From: Bemisia tabaci
Lineage: Eukaryota > Arthropoda > Insecta > Hemiptera > Aleyrodidae
NCBI RefSeq assembly: GCF_918797505.1
Contig: NC_092800.1
Location: 36,384,263-36,448,262 of the forward strand
Direction: 5' to 3'
Length of the DNA stretch: 64,000 nucleotides
The translations under genes were made by a program, and so were the position numbers. Shown in pieces: positions 24,901 through 37,310 of this stretch. Within the stretch, counting starts at the first letter, position 1, and the number at the start of each line of letters is the position of its first letter. Under the pieces are notes generated by a model. It had not been told where the DNA came from. It was given only the letters and a program-made list of their open reading frames with translations, and made no database searches.

Positions 24901-27900
24901 AAATATGAGTTAGCACAAAAGGATTTCCGGACTGTCCTCAAGTTTGAACCTAACAACCGCGCGGCGAAAGATGGTTTGGCATCCGTTCACAAAAAGATAA
25001 CCAGTCAAGTATGTTGATTTTGTCTGCGTTTTCTGGGTTTTCCTCCTTTACATTTTCTCTCTCTCTCTCTCTCATTTTGTAAATTGGGCTGTATTTTAAA
25101 ATATGGAACTTCTACTTCTGACTCCTTCCAGAATTAATGTACCTACAGGGTGATCCAGACCACCTGTAAAAGGCTTTTTTCTTGGTTATTACAGTCCGAA
25201 TGAGATTAAAGAATGCAAGAATGAGGAACAATCGCTTCAAAGTTATTTTTAAGCAGATATTGACGGTATAAGTTGGCAATCACATATTTCGTTTGCGGTG
25301 TCTGAAAATCTCCGCCTCTATGTTATGTTTTTAAAGGAGAACAAATTCACATCATTCCTTGAAGTTTTTGCAGAATTTTCTTCGCACAGAGAAGAAAAAT
25401 CACGGCAGTTTTAACAAATTGCCGTTGAGTAGTTTTCTGTTTAAAAAATTAAGTATGGCAGGAAGTCTGCAACGTTGCAAACCGAGTTGTGTGATTGCCA
25501 ACTTACACTGTCGATATGGCAAATATCGACAGCTGCCACTGTGCCAGGTGTGGCCTCATATTCATAACAGTGAATACCATATTTTCCATCAGCAACTTTG
25601 TTTCAGTCAATGTGTAATCGTCAATTTACACTCCACTGAAATACCATCTCTTTGAATGATTTGCTTTCTAACAATTCTTTTTAATCCTTTAAAACCTTGC
25701 TTTTAATTTCAGAACTGTACCTCAAACATTTCATCTGAAAGCAAAGTGAAGCCTCCAGGCTGTGGCTCTGTCAAAGAAAAGATGCTTTGCACTGAAGGCA
25801 GTAAAGTCACCGCAGTGACCCCATCAGAAAGCAAGATATTTGAAGCAAACAAGGAGGAAGCATTAGTGGTCAGAACGTGGAAATCCGAAGAAAATGATCC
25901 TAGAGTATTAATGGAAACTGTAATGAGACCTGCTCATCTTCAGTCAACTGTAAGTTTCATGCTGTATCTTTCTTTTGAAAAAATAACTGGAATTTTGCAG
26001 CATCGCAAAACGAGGTACGCTTTTTTGCAGTTTCATAATTTATACTTAGAGAGAGGAGTGTTCAGTACTGCCATCTAAATCCTTTTACCTCCGTAAAAGT
26101 GCCTTTTGGTGTGAGTTTAATCCTATGAGCTTAAAAAAATGTAGGAGTCTAAAGAAAACATGTCGGAACTGGGCTCAAAAGAGTGAACTCAAGCCAAATG
26201 GCACACTTTTTTCTGTTTTTCTTGAGACTTGGATTTTGGTGCAAAAAAAAATATCTTTTCAACCGTTCAAAGATACTTTGATTGAAAGATGCTGTGTAAA
26301 AGTATAACTTTCTACTTATCTTCAAAATATTTCCTGGGATTGAAACCACTACTCAGATATTGAAAACAGGAAGAATCAAGAAAGTACAAAGTAGAAACTA
26401 ATGTAACTCTCAATGTTGGTTTTTTTCTTTTCTTTTCTTTTTTTTTCTATGTCTAAGCTATTTATCTTATTTTTCAGAAGCCTTTAAAACGTGTTAAAAT
26501 AGAAGAAGTTTATTGTGACTACGAATCTCCTCTTAAAACAAATGGAAAGAATTTGCTTCCGAGCAAGGAAAAACAAGCCACAGTTTCGATACCTGATTCT
26601 AATTCATCTGTAAGTCATTCTTTTCCCCTAATTGTTCTTTGTAAGACACTTATTAGCGCCTAATCTGAAATCTTATAAATATTTAATCTATTCTTATAAT
26701 GGGCCTGTTGCAAACTTTTGCTAGAGCAAAAATAAGAGTTGTTTCTTATAGATAATGCCTCAAAAATCACGATGAGCGCATCGGCAAAGTCTGAAATGCA
26801 CTCATAACTTCACAGTCTGTTTAAGAAATTTGCGGTTTTTTGAGCTTCCCGCTTCAAAAACGATACTACGGCACAGGTGAACATTTTGTAAGAGGAGTCG
26901 TTCCATCGTCGGCAATAATCATCATGGCCGACGCCAATCCGCCAAAACACGTTTGATGGGACGAGATAACACCTGAACTGGATTAGACCAGATAACAATC
27001 GGTGTGTTAACGTTCATATTTTCCACGCCCGAATTGATTGACCTTGAACTCTCCTCGAACTACGCGCGGAACTGCGCGCAAGCGTCGGCCATGATGAATA
27101 TCGCCGACGATGGAGCGACTCCTCTAACAAAATGTTCACCTGTGCCGTAGTATCGTTTTTGAAGCGGGAAGCTTCAAAAAAACGCAAATTTCTTACGCAG
27201 ATTGTGAAGTTATGAGTGCATTTCAGACTTTGCCGATGCGCTCATCGTGATTTTTGAGGCATTATCTACAAGAAACAACTCTTATTTTTGCTCTAGCAAA
27301 AGTTTGCAACAGGCCCATTATATGTAGTAATTTATATTATTCTGTATTCTTGAGGAGAAATTGAGGCGCCGGGTGCGAGTAGAGCACTTCTTGGTCGCGG
27401 TGATTTAGAATCTCCTTCACTGATTTGAGTCTCTGAAAAGAATTCAATGGGTGTTTTTTCCAGAATTTTTTCTGTAGAACATTGTAGCATCATGAAGAAA
27501 ATTGGTTAAATTAGAAAAGAGGTAAAATTTCAATTAAATAAATGCATTCATTTCCCTCACAATGGATGAAATGTTAATATAGATTCTGGAACATTGTAAT
27601 CTAATCTTCCACATTTAGCACCTCAATTAAATCGGTTTCTGTAAGATGGGGATACGTCCAATAACTCATGAGCTCCAGTATCCACCGTGATCAAAGAAAG
27701 CCAGGGCTCATGAGTTTTTAGGCTTACGCCTGTCTAACAGAAACCGATTCAATTATGATCACAGTTGATCTACTTCTGAAGACGTCTGTAAGGTTGAGAA
27801 ACCCGAGAAACTAGGTATAATCAAAGGTAAAATTGAAAAGACTCAAGTTTCCTTTCAAACTTTTCTTTTTGCATTATGAGTGTTTTGAGTGGTTTTTAAT

Positions 27901-30143
27901 TCCTATATTTTTTAATTGAAGAGTGCTTTTAGCTTCCTGAGTGAAATATGATTCAAAGATCATGGATGGTATAGGTTTGCTAACTTTTCAAGTTACACAG
28001 AAAGACCAGCTATATATTGATTATCAGAAAATGTAAACAGCGGAGTTTCTGTCATGCTGTCAAGTAGGGTCTAATAAGTTAATAAAAAACATTTCCTTGA
28101 GCTCCATTTTAATCATTAGAGTTTTAAGATTTATCTCTTGGTTGATTAACTACTTTGGCATTCTTCTTGTAGGCGCATAAATCAGTTGTGTCAGGAAAAA
28201 TTCAAGAGATCAAAGCAGATACCTCTGTATTAAGTCAAACCTCTGTCAAGGCTGAACTAATGGAGGAACTCAAAATCACCTCACCAAAATTGAAGGAGAA
28301 TCAACCTGTAGTAAAAGCCGAAACTAAGGTTACAGAAATGGGCAGTGTCCAAAACCCAGAAAATATTGACATTCCTAGGATCCCGATTTCATATGTTGGT
28401 TTCTCAAATTCTTGGAGCTTGATGCAGAATGAACCTGAGAAACGTTATTTATACCTAAAGGTATGTATTTGTATGTATTAAAAAAAAACATTAATTGGTT
28501 TTTCAGTTTTAGAAAGTTAAGATATAAAGTTCATTTCAGCGCCAGGTATAGATGGCTAAATGCGAAAAATGTGTACTTACTACTTATCTCTTCTGCATGG
28601 TGGAAATCTGAGGCAAGCAGCCATCAGTATTCAATCTCACATCTGACTGTTCGCAGTGAAATTAAAATTTTGTGTATTGTAATGCAAAAACCTAATAAAA
28701 ATCAGAATTTTAGAGATGTGCTAGAAATTCTAATGTTGATCTTTGACGACAAGTCTATTGGACGCAAGAGATATGGCTAACTATGCATACCTTCTACAGG
28801 TTTAATCATGCAAGAATTATGTTGAGCACATCAGGATTGTTTAAAATACACTTCAAAACACTCATTTCATGTAGTTCTCAGTGCGCATTTTTTTTATTGT
28901 TTCCGGTTATCAGATTTGCTGCCTGAGAGAAGAAATGAAAATTTAATTGTATATATCAAGAATTTTACATATTGCTATTAAACTTCCTAATATATGATTC
29001 TCATAATTTTAAAGTTTTTATCTCCTGCTCTAAATTTCAAAAAGGTGATTTTTAAAGTTTTGAATTGATCCAAATTTTACCAGAAATTGATGTATACAAT
29101 TTGCAAAATTTTTGTTCGTTTCAGTTACGAAATCTAACTCACATATTCCCCTGGACATACCTTATTAGTAGCAATTAAAGAAAAAGTGCCTGCGAATGGC
29201 GTGAATTTTAAAACGTAGAATACGTACCGCACTATTCAGCAGCTTTTGATCATATTTTGGTCATAATTTTGATGAGATTTCTCAGTTTACTGTTTTATCT
29301 CGTATGCAACAGATCCATTGTACTTGATAATCATATTTCATTTTTGAATTTACTCGTTCCAGAGAATCAGTGGAGAAAAATTGCCTATTATTTTCGGTAA
29401 TTCACTCGAGAATAGCGTTTTGAGTGAAATAATTGCTGTGCTACAAAGTGAGTTCGTTGCAAGGAATGAAAAAATTTCACCATTTTTGTTTGGACTAACC
29501 CGAGTTCAACGTTTTCGTGCCTTGGTTTTATTTTTATCTGAAGCTGATAAAACAGGTAAGGTCTTTTCCTAAAAAAAGAATTGATATATGATGGTTTTCC
29601 ATAACTAGTGTGTTTTTCTAGGTGTGATAGCTCAATTGATATTGGGCGTAGAAACTTAATGTCCAGATATAATTTTTTTCTTTTCTAGTGTGAAGGTTAA
29701 TTCGTCAAATATGATTCTAAAACCTGTCAAATTGACACATTAGACTTTTTGAATTCTTTCATCAGGCAAGATAAATCTCTTAAAACTGAATGTTTTCACA
29801 CAGAAGAAGATATGAATTCTTTGTGTAAAAAAATATTTTAAACTTAAAAATAGTTAAAAATGTGTCCTTAACATCGAGTCCTGCGGAGGTGTAAAACTTC
29901 AAACGTATTTTTCTCCATTCCAACTTGACGGGACTTGATGTGCTTCTGTTGAACTCTGTGCCAATGATGAAATTGATGTAACTCTTCTTCAGTTTGCGAC
30001 CATCTTTAAATCTATAGCCATACCTGATTGTGAAATCAGCTAATTTTGTAGTCACGATTTTAACAATGAAATGTTGTTTGTTCACAGTGCTGCGAGATTT
30101 GGTTAGTTACTGTCAAGCAAAGCAGGACGTGCTCCGATTCTGA
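11818..30143 (+). CDS. RPAP3: RNA polymerase II-associated protein 3 (RPAP3/Spag), R2TP-HSP90 co-chaperone
   Basis: RPAP3 links HSP90/HSP70 to the R2TP complex (RUVBL1/2, PIH1D1), which assembles RNA polymerases, snoRNPs and PIKKs. Exons: 11818-11952, 14098-14241, 23045-23368, 23886-24013, 24801-25008, 25713-25949, 26478-26609, 28173-28460, 29363-29555, 30088-30143. Phases agree throughout, giving 614 codons. The N-terminus has the family's FMRDLTNWEKEMK-like helix, then YDYRAWDKLDV across the exon 2/3 join. A TPR domain spans about residues 202-305, with carboxylate-clamp residues in GNEF, ANRA and KAYLRR. A Lys/Ser-rich linker follows, then an RPAP3_C domain (about 505-605) containing SNSW, a FLFGLTRVQRF stretch and LFLSEADK. 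There is one TPR domain, as in fly Spag; the human protein has two. Intron 1 holds an antisense LINE and intron 2 a whole gene. A phase-compatible alternative last exon lies at 31632. Confidence 0.95.
12335..13965 (-). mobile_element. 5'-truncated non-LTR retrotransposon (LINE) with reverse transcriptase ORF
   Basis: The frame 13923-12439 (494 codons, continuing open upstream to about 13965) is a reverse transcriptase. It shows FCDLTKAFD (palm motif A), GVPQGSILGPLLF (motif B) and YVDDKTVVF (motif C, catalytic DD). The endonuclease and ORF1 are absent, so the copy is 5'-truncated. About 80 bases after the stop there is an (ATT)n tail (12358-12335 read on the minus strand). The C-terminal YNKLPRYIKEI region resembles jockey/CR1-type elements; the clade is not certain. 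It lies antisense in RPAP3 intron 1. No stop or frameshift was seen, which suggests a young copy. Confidence 0.9.
16069..20773 (+). CDS. Myb/SANT-like DNA-binding protein, MSANTD3-type, nested in RPAP3 intron 2
   Basis: Four exons: 16069-16260, 17753-17885, 19399-19686, 20469-20773. All have AG/GT borders and consistent phases, giving 305 codons, close to the length of vertebrate MSANTD3. Residues 10 to about 95 form a Myb/SANT-like domain with the tryptophans expected of it (KKMCWEHIAEMFNSQ, then LIKFWDNEKTKRKR across the exon 1/2 join). Exon 3 encodes a Ser/Glu/Asn-rich low-complexity region. Exon 4 (residues about 205-305) is an uninterrupted, highly charged coiled coil rich in Glu, Lys and Arg, ending in TAA. 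The Met in GGAAATGAAT was chosen as start; an upstream open stretch to 16006 lacks an ATG. A likely nuclear DNA-binding protein; the specific orthologue is not certain. Confidence 0.85.
18496..18763. repeat. Inverted repeat pair in an intron of the nested gene
   Basis: A segment of about 34 bp at 18496-18529 (containing CAGTGAGAACGAAAACACAC) recurs inverted at 18731-18763. It could be the arms of a small foldback element. Confidence 0.45.
18938..18970. repeat. Poly(A) tract
   Basis: About 30 consecutive A, interrupted at its right end by TCTTAGG. It may be a retroposon tail or simple expansion. Confidence 0.7.
19059..19136. mobile_element. Short palindromic derivative of the TTGGAC-ended TIR element
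   Basis: The 78 bp form a near-palindrome: TGGACGTATTCATGCTAAAA at the left and its inverse at the right. The ends match those of the 361-bp element at 50875, so this is probably an internally deleted copy. Confidence 0.6.
20910..20915 (+). terminator. Candidate polyadenylation signal of the nested Myb/SANT-like gene
   Basis: AATAAA lies 137 bases after the stop codon. It sits inside RPAP3 intron 2, so RPAP3 pre-mRNA must pass through it without being cut. Confidence 0.5.
20916..23044. other. Rest of RPAP3 intron 2, no gene seen
   Basis: AT-rich sequence between the nested gene and RPAP3 exon 3. Frames are short and contain nothing recognisable. Confidence 0.5.
23603..23694. repeat. Near-palindrome in RPAP3 intron 3
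   Basis: TTCGAATTTTGAGATTGCAC at the left pairs with GACCTCAAAATTCGAA at the right. About 92 bp including the spacer. Confidence 0.5.
26698..27320. mobile_element. Foldback element with about 215-bp arms, in RPAP3 intron 7
   Basis: The ends TAATGGGCCTGTTGCAAACT and its inverse bound two long arms with only scattered mismatches, around a roughly 190-bp centre. TA-like bases flank the ends. Confidence 0.75.
27361..27626. mobile_element. 266-bp MITE (TTGAGGC ends), copy 1
   Basis: Starts TTGAGGCGCC and ends GCACCTCAA. The body matches the element at 54816 (shared GAATCTC, AATGCATTCA and GATGAAAT blocks), and both are exactly 266 bp. Confidence 0.7.
27625..27754. repeat. Short TIR element
   Basis: AATTAAATCGGTTTCTGT at the left pairs with ACAGAAACCGATTCAATT at the right. 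The centre contains ACTCATGAGC and GCTCATGAGT, also inverted. It abuts the 266-bp MITE. Confidence 0.5.
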
Positions 30144-30915
30144 TATCAGTGAACTTCGTCAGTCATTTCAAGTTTGACAAGCAGACCGAGTAAATAAGAC
30201 ATACACTCTACAATGAGCCAGAACTTTTAAGAAACTCAATTCATAAAACTTAACCTGTTAAACAGGAGAAAAACGCTATGTTTGTTATTGCCTTCATAAA
30301 AATGTTATCCGACGTTAAAGCAATCGTGAGTTCTATTTTTGATTTCATCATACCGTTTTGCTTTGTTTCATCATGAAATTAGAGGAATTTTTTCATGTAA
30401 TATTAATCTTTTGAATTGTGAATCGCAGCCATGACAGTGAAAACAAAATGGAAATGATCCTCTGCAGGGTGGTCCGTAAAAAAAACTAGAAGTTAATCTA
30501 GGCTGTATTTCGGTACCCATTTCCCTATTTCTTAAATAGATATGCATGAAATGTATTTTAACTGTTTTTCAAATTTTTTCTATCAGAAGTGTGTATTTTA
30601 CACTCCTCGAGCTGTTCAAAAGGCCGAAGCACTTGTGCAAATTTTTTTTTTCTTCTTTGCAAATGGAGGCGGTGGAAAGCTGTTTTGTGTTTCTAATGTG
30701 AGATTCGTAGTAACAAGGCAGTAAAATAAGTGGAACAAAGATTTTAATTCTCAGAATGTTGGATTGCTGAATCCGTCAATAACAGGCAACAAAAATGAAA
30801 ATCAAAACTGTTTTAACAGTCCTCACATATTTATTAATGGCGAAAAAAGATAAAATTTTTACAGTAAAAAAAGGTCAAAAACATCTTTGTTGGAGAACAT
30901 ACTGTAAAGGTCTTG

Positions 30916-30921
30916 AATAAA
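30916..30921 (+). terminator. Candidate polyadenylation signal of RPAP3
   Basis: AATAAA about 770 bases after the exon 10 stop. It is the first canonical signal noticed in the 3' flank. Confidence 0.35.
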
Positions 30922-31631
30922 TATTCAATTGAGCTTCTTGAATTCTTGTATCTTTGTAATGAAAAAAACAAAAAACAAATTTAGAACAATATTTCAGAGA
31001 GCCTTCTTATTTTGTCATCTAACCCCCAGATAAGACTGTCAGCTAATACAAACCAAAATCTTTTATCCACAAGAAAATATATGAAAACAATTTTTTTTAC
31101 ATGAAATAATTGGGAAAAAAAATTAGAGGAAACAGAAATATACTTTTTTCGATTTCTTTAAAAAATAAAGACTTGAGATCATAGAAAAATAATTAGGTAC
31201 ATCAATATATTAGAAGGTACATCAAATAGAACATAGATAATTAATCTTAATTTGTAACTAAATCAGGTTGGCAACACTGCAGCAGTGACTCATTGAATCA
31301 AAGAATCTTTCTGTAAAGAGGAAGAGAACAATCTTTGTAACTATGTGACCTCCAGAATGATAAGATGTTCTTCTTGTCACGAAAAAATCATAGAGTTAAA
31401 GACAAAAAAAATCTCTGTAGAAAAAATTGAAAACTGTGATCTCAGTTTATAATGAGTGAGTATAGAGCGCAAGTTTGAGATGTGTTTAATATTAGGTAAA
31501 GTGAAAAGCATTTATAAAAAAAAAAACCTACTTTTTTGGGCTTAAACTAGGACACGATATGTCCAAAATGTCTTTTTCTCTGTACAAATAAGTGATTTTA
31601 CTAATGTTTATTGCATTTGCTTCCTTTTCAA

Positions 31632-31847
31632 GAAACGCGGTCCGAAGAAGTTTCTGCATCTTTAATGCTTTCTCTTGTCAGCATCAATTTTTTTCAAGAA
31701 GGACCTGAGGCAGAGAGACTAAATCAGTTTGTCGTAGACAGTCTACTCTTGATCAGTGAGGCACTGTTGCGCGATAGCAACATCGAAATAAAAAACACTT
31801 TGAAAACATTGCATTTGATAGAAACGAAAAGAGAGTACAAGAGGTAA
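31632..31847 (+). CDS. Possible alternative last exon of RPAP3
   Basis: A good acceptor (pyrimidine tract ending TTTTCAAG) opens a 71-codon frame to TAA at 31845. RPAP3 exon 9 ends one base into a codon (ACA G), and this exon begins with the two bases AA, so splicing would keep the frame. The encoded segment (EEVSASLMLSL, then an amphipathic-looking stretch with many Leu, Ile and Glu) matches nothing I recognise. The last bases AGAG|GTAAAA would also serve as a donor, so it could be an internal exon of something else. Supported only by splice signals and open frame. Confidence 0.25.
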   Translation, partial: ETRSEEVSASLMLSLVSINFFQEGPEAERLNQFVVDSLLLISEALLRDSNIEIKNTLKTLHLIETKREYKR

Positions 31848-32149
31848 AAAATATCAAAGTTCAGTCGAGGGTTGCTCGTTTTTATTGGTCGTTTCTTAAT
31901 CGTAACTCAACCTGATGGAGAACGCTTCTCCGTTCAATTATAATAACCAGAAATAATATAAACTTAAACGAATCACCTTCTGAAATGAAAACTATAATGG
32001 ATGAAAGTCTCCCAGAGCTTTTCAAGTAAAATTTGAACTCATTCTTCCATGAAAAAAAATTGGAATTGGCAACACCAGCGACAACAAAAGTTGAGTAAAC
32101 TTTGAATTCCTCATATAAAGACTGGAAACATGAGCCTGATCGTCATTTT

Positions 32150-32400
32150 GTCACCTTCCAGGCAAAGTATCACAAGCGCCATGCGACGTTTAAAAATTTC
32201 CGCTGCCATTTTATTTCTTTACTGAGAAATTGTTGGTTGAATCTGTTTGGAAATTTCACTAAATTTTATTGGCAGCACAAAGAAAATTCAGTGAAATTTT
32301 CGGACAGCTTCGTTGAACAATTTCTCTGTAAAAAAATAAAATGGCGGCGGAAATTTTTAAACGTCGCATGGCGCTTGTGATACTTTGCCTGGAAGGTGAC
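32150..32400. mobile_element. 252-bp MITE (GTCACCTTCC ends), copy 1
   Basis: The inverted ends start GTCACCTTCCAGGCAAAG and continue through TATCACAAGCGCCATGCGAC. The centre contains TTCACTAAATTTTATTGGCA. The second copy is at 45825. Confidence 0.75.
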
Positions 32401-35400
32401 GATTTTACAATGTAATGGGACTCATACTTTTGAGACGGTGATGCACTGTCCACACTCATGACAATCCTACAAGCTTACGTTCTCAGCCCTATCTTAGTGA
32501 AGAGGATATCACTGATCACGGAGGTGGACACACGATAATACTACAATTTACCACCACTACGGTCTCATTTTAACTTTGCAATATCTCGAGGAATCATTTT
32601 TGATTGACCAGTGTCACCTTCAAGTTAACAGTTACTTACGAATAGATGTTTTAATCCTTGAGTGACTCTTTTTCTTTCAAAACAAACAACTATTTTTCAA
32701 CGCCTCCACTGTATCGTCAATAACAGGCCAAGTGCCCAAAAGTTGATTTTTTTTCTGACAATGGGCCACTAGATAAGGTGTGACCTAGAAAAATCTTCAC
32801 GTGCTCTCTCTTCAAAATTTTACTCATAAAAACGTCACACGGTGGTATGTTCGGAAAACAACTCCTGAACAAGATATCAACAAGTATTTTTAACATTAGA
32901 TGAAAGGAAAATTAGACTACACGAATGATGTTATTTTTATTTTTGCCATTTGACAAAATTAATGTGAATTATACACACTTATGAGTTCACACAGGGACTT
33001 TCTGTTGTGTAATTCTAAAATTTCGCAGAAAGTACTGCAAAGTGCTTTAGTTCATATCTTGTTTAGAGGCTCATTTCTGTAGCCTATACCTCTAATGATA
33101 TCCTTCAGACAAATGCGCCCCACTCTTGTTGGTGGCTCTTAGCCTGTCATGCAGCATGCAGTCATAGGTGGTTAGAACAGAATGCCACATCTAACTTAAT
33201 CTTCCATTTCTTTGGCAATTACCCCCTTTTTTATTACAAGTCATCATTTCATGATTCAACTCAACTACAGCTGATAGAACATCTCAATAAACAATAACAA
33301 AACACAAAAAGTAGAAAAGATATACAATTAATAGTGTTAACAAATGAAAATAAACTTTATTCTGATGAAAATCATATACAAGCTAGCTAAGTAATGAAGT
33401 TTAGAGAACCTATATAGTCTGTGATCACAAGAAGATACCGTAGAAGATTAAAATTGAAGATACAAAGTGACAAAAAAGTAAAGGAGCAAGGTGGAAAGGA
33501 TCCTGCACAGAAAGCCAAGAATGCAGCGTTGGCTAAATTCCATCATTACTTGATGTGAATTGTCCTTTAGGACTTCCCGAGCACAATGAGCTTTTAAAAT
33601 TGAACTTCCTATGTGCCAATTTTGAGGAAAGCGGGTGAATTTTTCAGCATTTTCAAAAGTATTATCACCCAGATGAAACGTTGCAACATCTGATAAAAAT
33701 TGAGGAAAGCTTTTGTTTCCTTGATGGATGGGAAAATAAGACAGACCAAGAGAATCCAATACCTGCGGATGATACGGACAACGAGCGGCACAGCGTCCAC
33801 ACACTCTTTGTGACAGTTCTACTTCACATCTCCATAAGAATAAGCGTTTTTGAGTGTGGAAATATTCACTTTTCAAGCCTGCTTATCTCGACAATGGTAC
33901 GTAGGAAGTTCAACTCTAAAAGCTCAACATGCTCAGGAGATCTTAAAAAACACCATATCACTTTTTGTACTCGGCGCAGGTTCCTTACCTTTGAAAGCTA
34001 AAAAATCTTCCTCCAATAATTGGTTTAAGAATCGCGTCAACTCAAAATTACTGATTGCCTATCACTTCCTTCTCTTCGATATTTTTTTCTTCTCGGTCAC
34101 CCGTAACAGTCCATGAAGTTAACTCACTGTTTTCTTATGGAAGAGAAGTCTCCATTTGTTTGAATAATCCTTTTTTAGCACAGGATTGTAAAATGAGTAG
34201 AAATGGAGTATGGGTCCATATATATATTTGATTATAAAATTACTGCAAGATATAGAAAAATTAGAATGACCTGCAAAATAATTGTCAAGATGTCAAGATC
34301 AGACCATTTTTTGAAACAACCTCTAGGGGAAGCTAATGAGCCTCCGCTGCCATATCGTTTCCAAAATTTTGACAGGTCTGTAAGTGACTTTTTATCAATT
34401 ACTTTACAAGTTGCTAAGGAACAATATTTTCATCTATGTACATGATTTTCTGATATTTTACACATCTTAATAATCTTTCGCTGCCAAAAAGGGGTGTAGC
34501 GAAAAAATGATGCACTCGCAGTCAAGATTGCCAGAACCAACCGATGTAAAATCAACTAATCAGACCATCCATACTGGCAACCCTGTAGCTAGTCATTGTT
34601 ATGCACAACCATTAACTCCCAAAAAAATAAAGTCAAGTGCAAAAATAACTAGTGATTTAATCTAATCTTTCCGGGCGAGTTTTATCTAGAAATTTTCCAA
34701 GTATCTAGTGCTTTTTCAAATTTTGAGGTATTCTTTGCTTGTAAATGTGAGAGATCATTATTGTCAAGCCAATTTAGGGTGACTATAACTTGCTTACTCT
34801 CCATCTAGAATCCACAATATTTCAACGATCGTGGCAGTAAATCTTACATACAAAGTCTTAATGCCTATAAATTTTGATTCAGGCAAAATAGGTTAGCCCA
34901 TGATTATTGATCATCTATAAGTGTCGTAGGTAAATATAAAACAAAAACACCTGTAAGTTCAGTGACCACTGAATTGATTTTCATGACCTCATGAGATTGT
35001 TAGTTTCAGTTTTAGGTAAATAGAAAATCAGCTCATTGAGGACATCAGTTCATTGAAAATCGATGTACTAAAAATTGATGTCTACAAAATAAATTAATTT
35101 AATATCTACTTATTTCACATCAGAAGAAGGAGAATACATCGAAAGACCCTTCAATAAATAAATTTTCGATATGCTGGTTTTCGGTTGATCGATTTTAGAT
35201 TGAACTTTTTTTTTTATTTTTGGAAAATTGATTTCCGATTGATTGACATTTGGTTCATTGATTATTAATACTCGGTTAATCACCAGTGTGGAGATCATAG
35301 TTTTTGATTGGTCAAGAAACATGTCTCATTTTGACCAGAGAGTTCTGAGGTCTAGTGACTGTGACTCACAAACAATCAGGTCAGACAAAGCCCTCATGTC

Positions 35401-35840
35401 AAAATATGAAAGACAATCGGACAAGGTTTTCTTCTTCATACTTAAAATATCACTCCCAAAATAGACCTTGTACTTGACTTATCCTTAACAGGTACAAACG
35501 CTAAAAATGTAACCAGGACTTAAGTAACAAAGCGATAGATAATAGAGCTGAGTCCACAATATTCTGCAGGGCAAACAAGGCCATAAAGTTCCAAAAATTC
35601 CCATTAAAATGGAAGTTTAATCATTAATTAAGACCTACTTAATTATTTTCCTTAAATATATGTACATTATTGGAACTATTTGACCTTGTTTTCCTGCAAA
35701 ACAGTGTCGACCCAGCAACATATCATCTTGTTACATATTTTCAACGGAATAATACGCACTCGTGCATTTTACCAGCCAGAAGCATTTTTCATAGATTATT
35801 TGAATTTCCACCTGCATCTATGAAAGTGAAACTATGGAAC

Positions 35841-36230
35841 GCCGTTAGTGTCAAAACCCTTTTCTTGCGCGCGCGGAATATTTTTCCGGCGCGCGGAAAG
35901 AAAAAACCCGTTTTCGATGAAAATCTCTGAATTTCCGGATTCCGCGCCGGTTTTCGATGTATTTGCGCCGTTTGTGTCAAAACTATTTTTGTCGGCGCGC
36001 CGCTTCAAATCTGTTCCGCGCGCGGAATTTTCGATATATCGATTCCTGCTCGCCGTTTGTGTCAAAACTATTTTTTCGGCGCGGCGCTCCAAATCTGTTC
36101 CGCGCGCAGAATTTTCGATATATCGATTCCTGCTCGCCGATCGTGTCAAAACTGTTTTTTCCGGCGCTGCACCAGAAAATAATTCCGCGCGCCACTTTTT
36201 CGATATATCGATTTTTCTGCGCGCGGAGAA
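35841..36230. repeat. GC-rich tandem repeat, about 85-bp unit
   Basis: Units begin at about 35841 (longer, diverged), 35967, 36052 and 36136. Each has GTGTCAAAACTNTTTT, a CGCGCG-rich stretch and CGATATATCGAT. Several frames stay open by composition alone. Confidence 0.8.
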
Positions 36231-37310
36231 TACAGGATGATCCAAAAGTCCCTTCCACCCCCTCTAACTTTTTACCTAATTGAGGTAAAGATTTGTTCTT
36301 CTTTTTTTCCTTCTTTCGATTCTCTCCTGTATTTTTCCTGCTCAAATTTGTACCTATAAATTCAGAACAGTGAGTAGAATTTTACTTTGACTTTCTCCAA
36401 CTGACAAATGAGAAGTTTCAAGTAGACACTCGCTTGTATGTGTCATAAAGTGATTAATTAACTACTTGCCGTAAGTGGGTAAGAAATTGAGAAGGCTAGA
36501 GAAAGCAATAGCTCTCTTTCTCTTATTCAGTAAGAACGGCTACCAAAAGTTTTTCTTCAATACTTATAAACTTAGGTACATTTTGTTATGAATTGCTTCT
36601 GCCTTCAAATAGAGACTCACAGAGTGCAAAAATAAGATTTTGCCATGTTTGTCAAAATAAGATAAAAATTTTCACCATCTCTCACTAATTCAAAGTACAG
36701 AACTATTTATAAATTTCAAATGATCATTCATAAGTTTTTTCTGCACCTACCATGACACTTATTGTAATATCTCAACTCTTTCAAAAGAAAGCAACACAAG
36801 AGATGATCGGGTTATTTTCTCTGTTTTTTCCATGAGTCGGTCGCTACCTAATTTCTTCAGGGCTACCTAAAGAAAGTTATCAAAGGATTGCATTGATGTA
36901 TTGCATTGCGGTCGTTTACAACCTCTCCTTTCTTCACAATGCCATCTAAATCCACTGTAGACCTCTCTACCGCTTTTTATTAATGCACTGTGGTCTTGAA
37001 GCAAAAAAAAAAAATGTGACAAAAATGTATCCAAAATCGGTTTGCAAAGGGTGAGTCTATGGTACATGTGGATATAAAATCGCGAAAAATCAACATCTTG
37101 TCTGATCCTAATTTTGAGATATCCTTATATGAAATTGTCATGGTAAATGCAAGTTTTCTACTGATTTTGATCCGCTTTTTTATTTATTTGTCCATTGAAT
37201 CGGTGTTGATCGGTTCAAGTTTTTATTTTTCGTTCGATTCATGTCGATCGAATACATACCCTCTCATTACATGCAGACTGCCTAGCATACACTTTTTTTA
37301 AACTGAACAA

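Noticed and set aside
33448..33876. 142-codon minus-strand frame rich in Cys near its start
   Set aside because: It overlaps a weak inverted repeat, has no recognisable domain and no good splice or promoter context; likely chance.
35832..36345. Overlapping frames of 108-137 codons on both strands
   Set aside because: They are produced by the stop-poor CGCGCG-rich tandem repeat and repeat with its unit.
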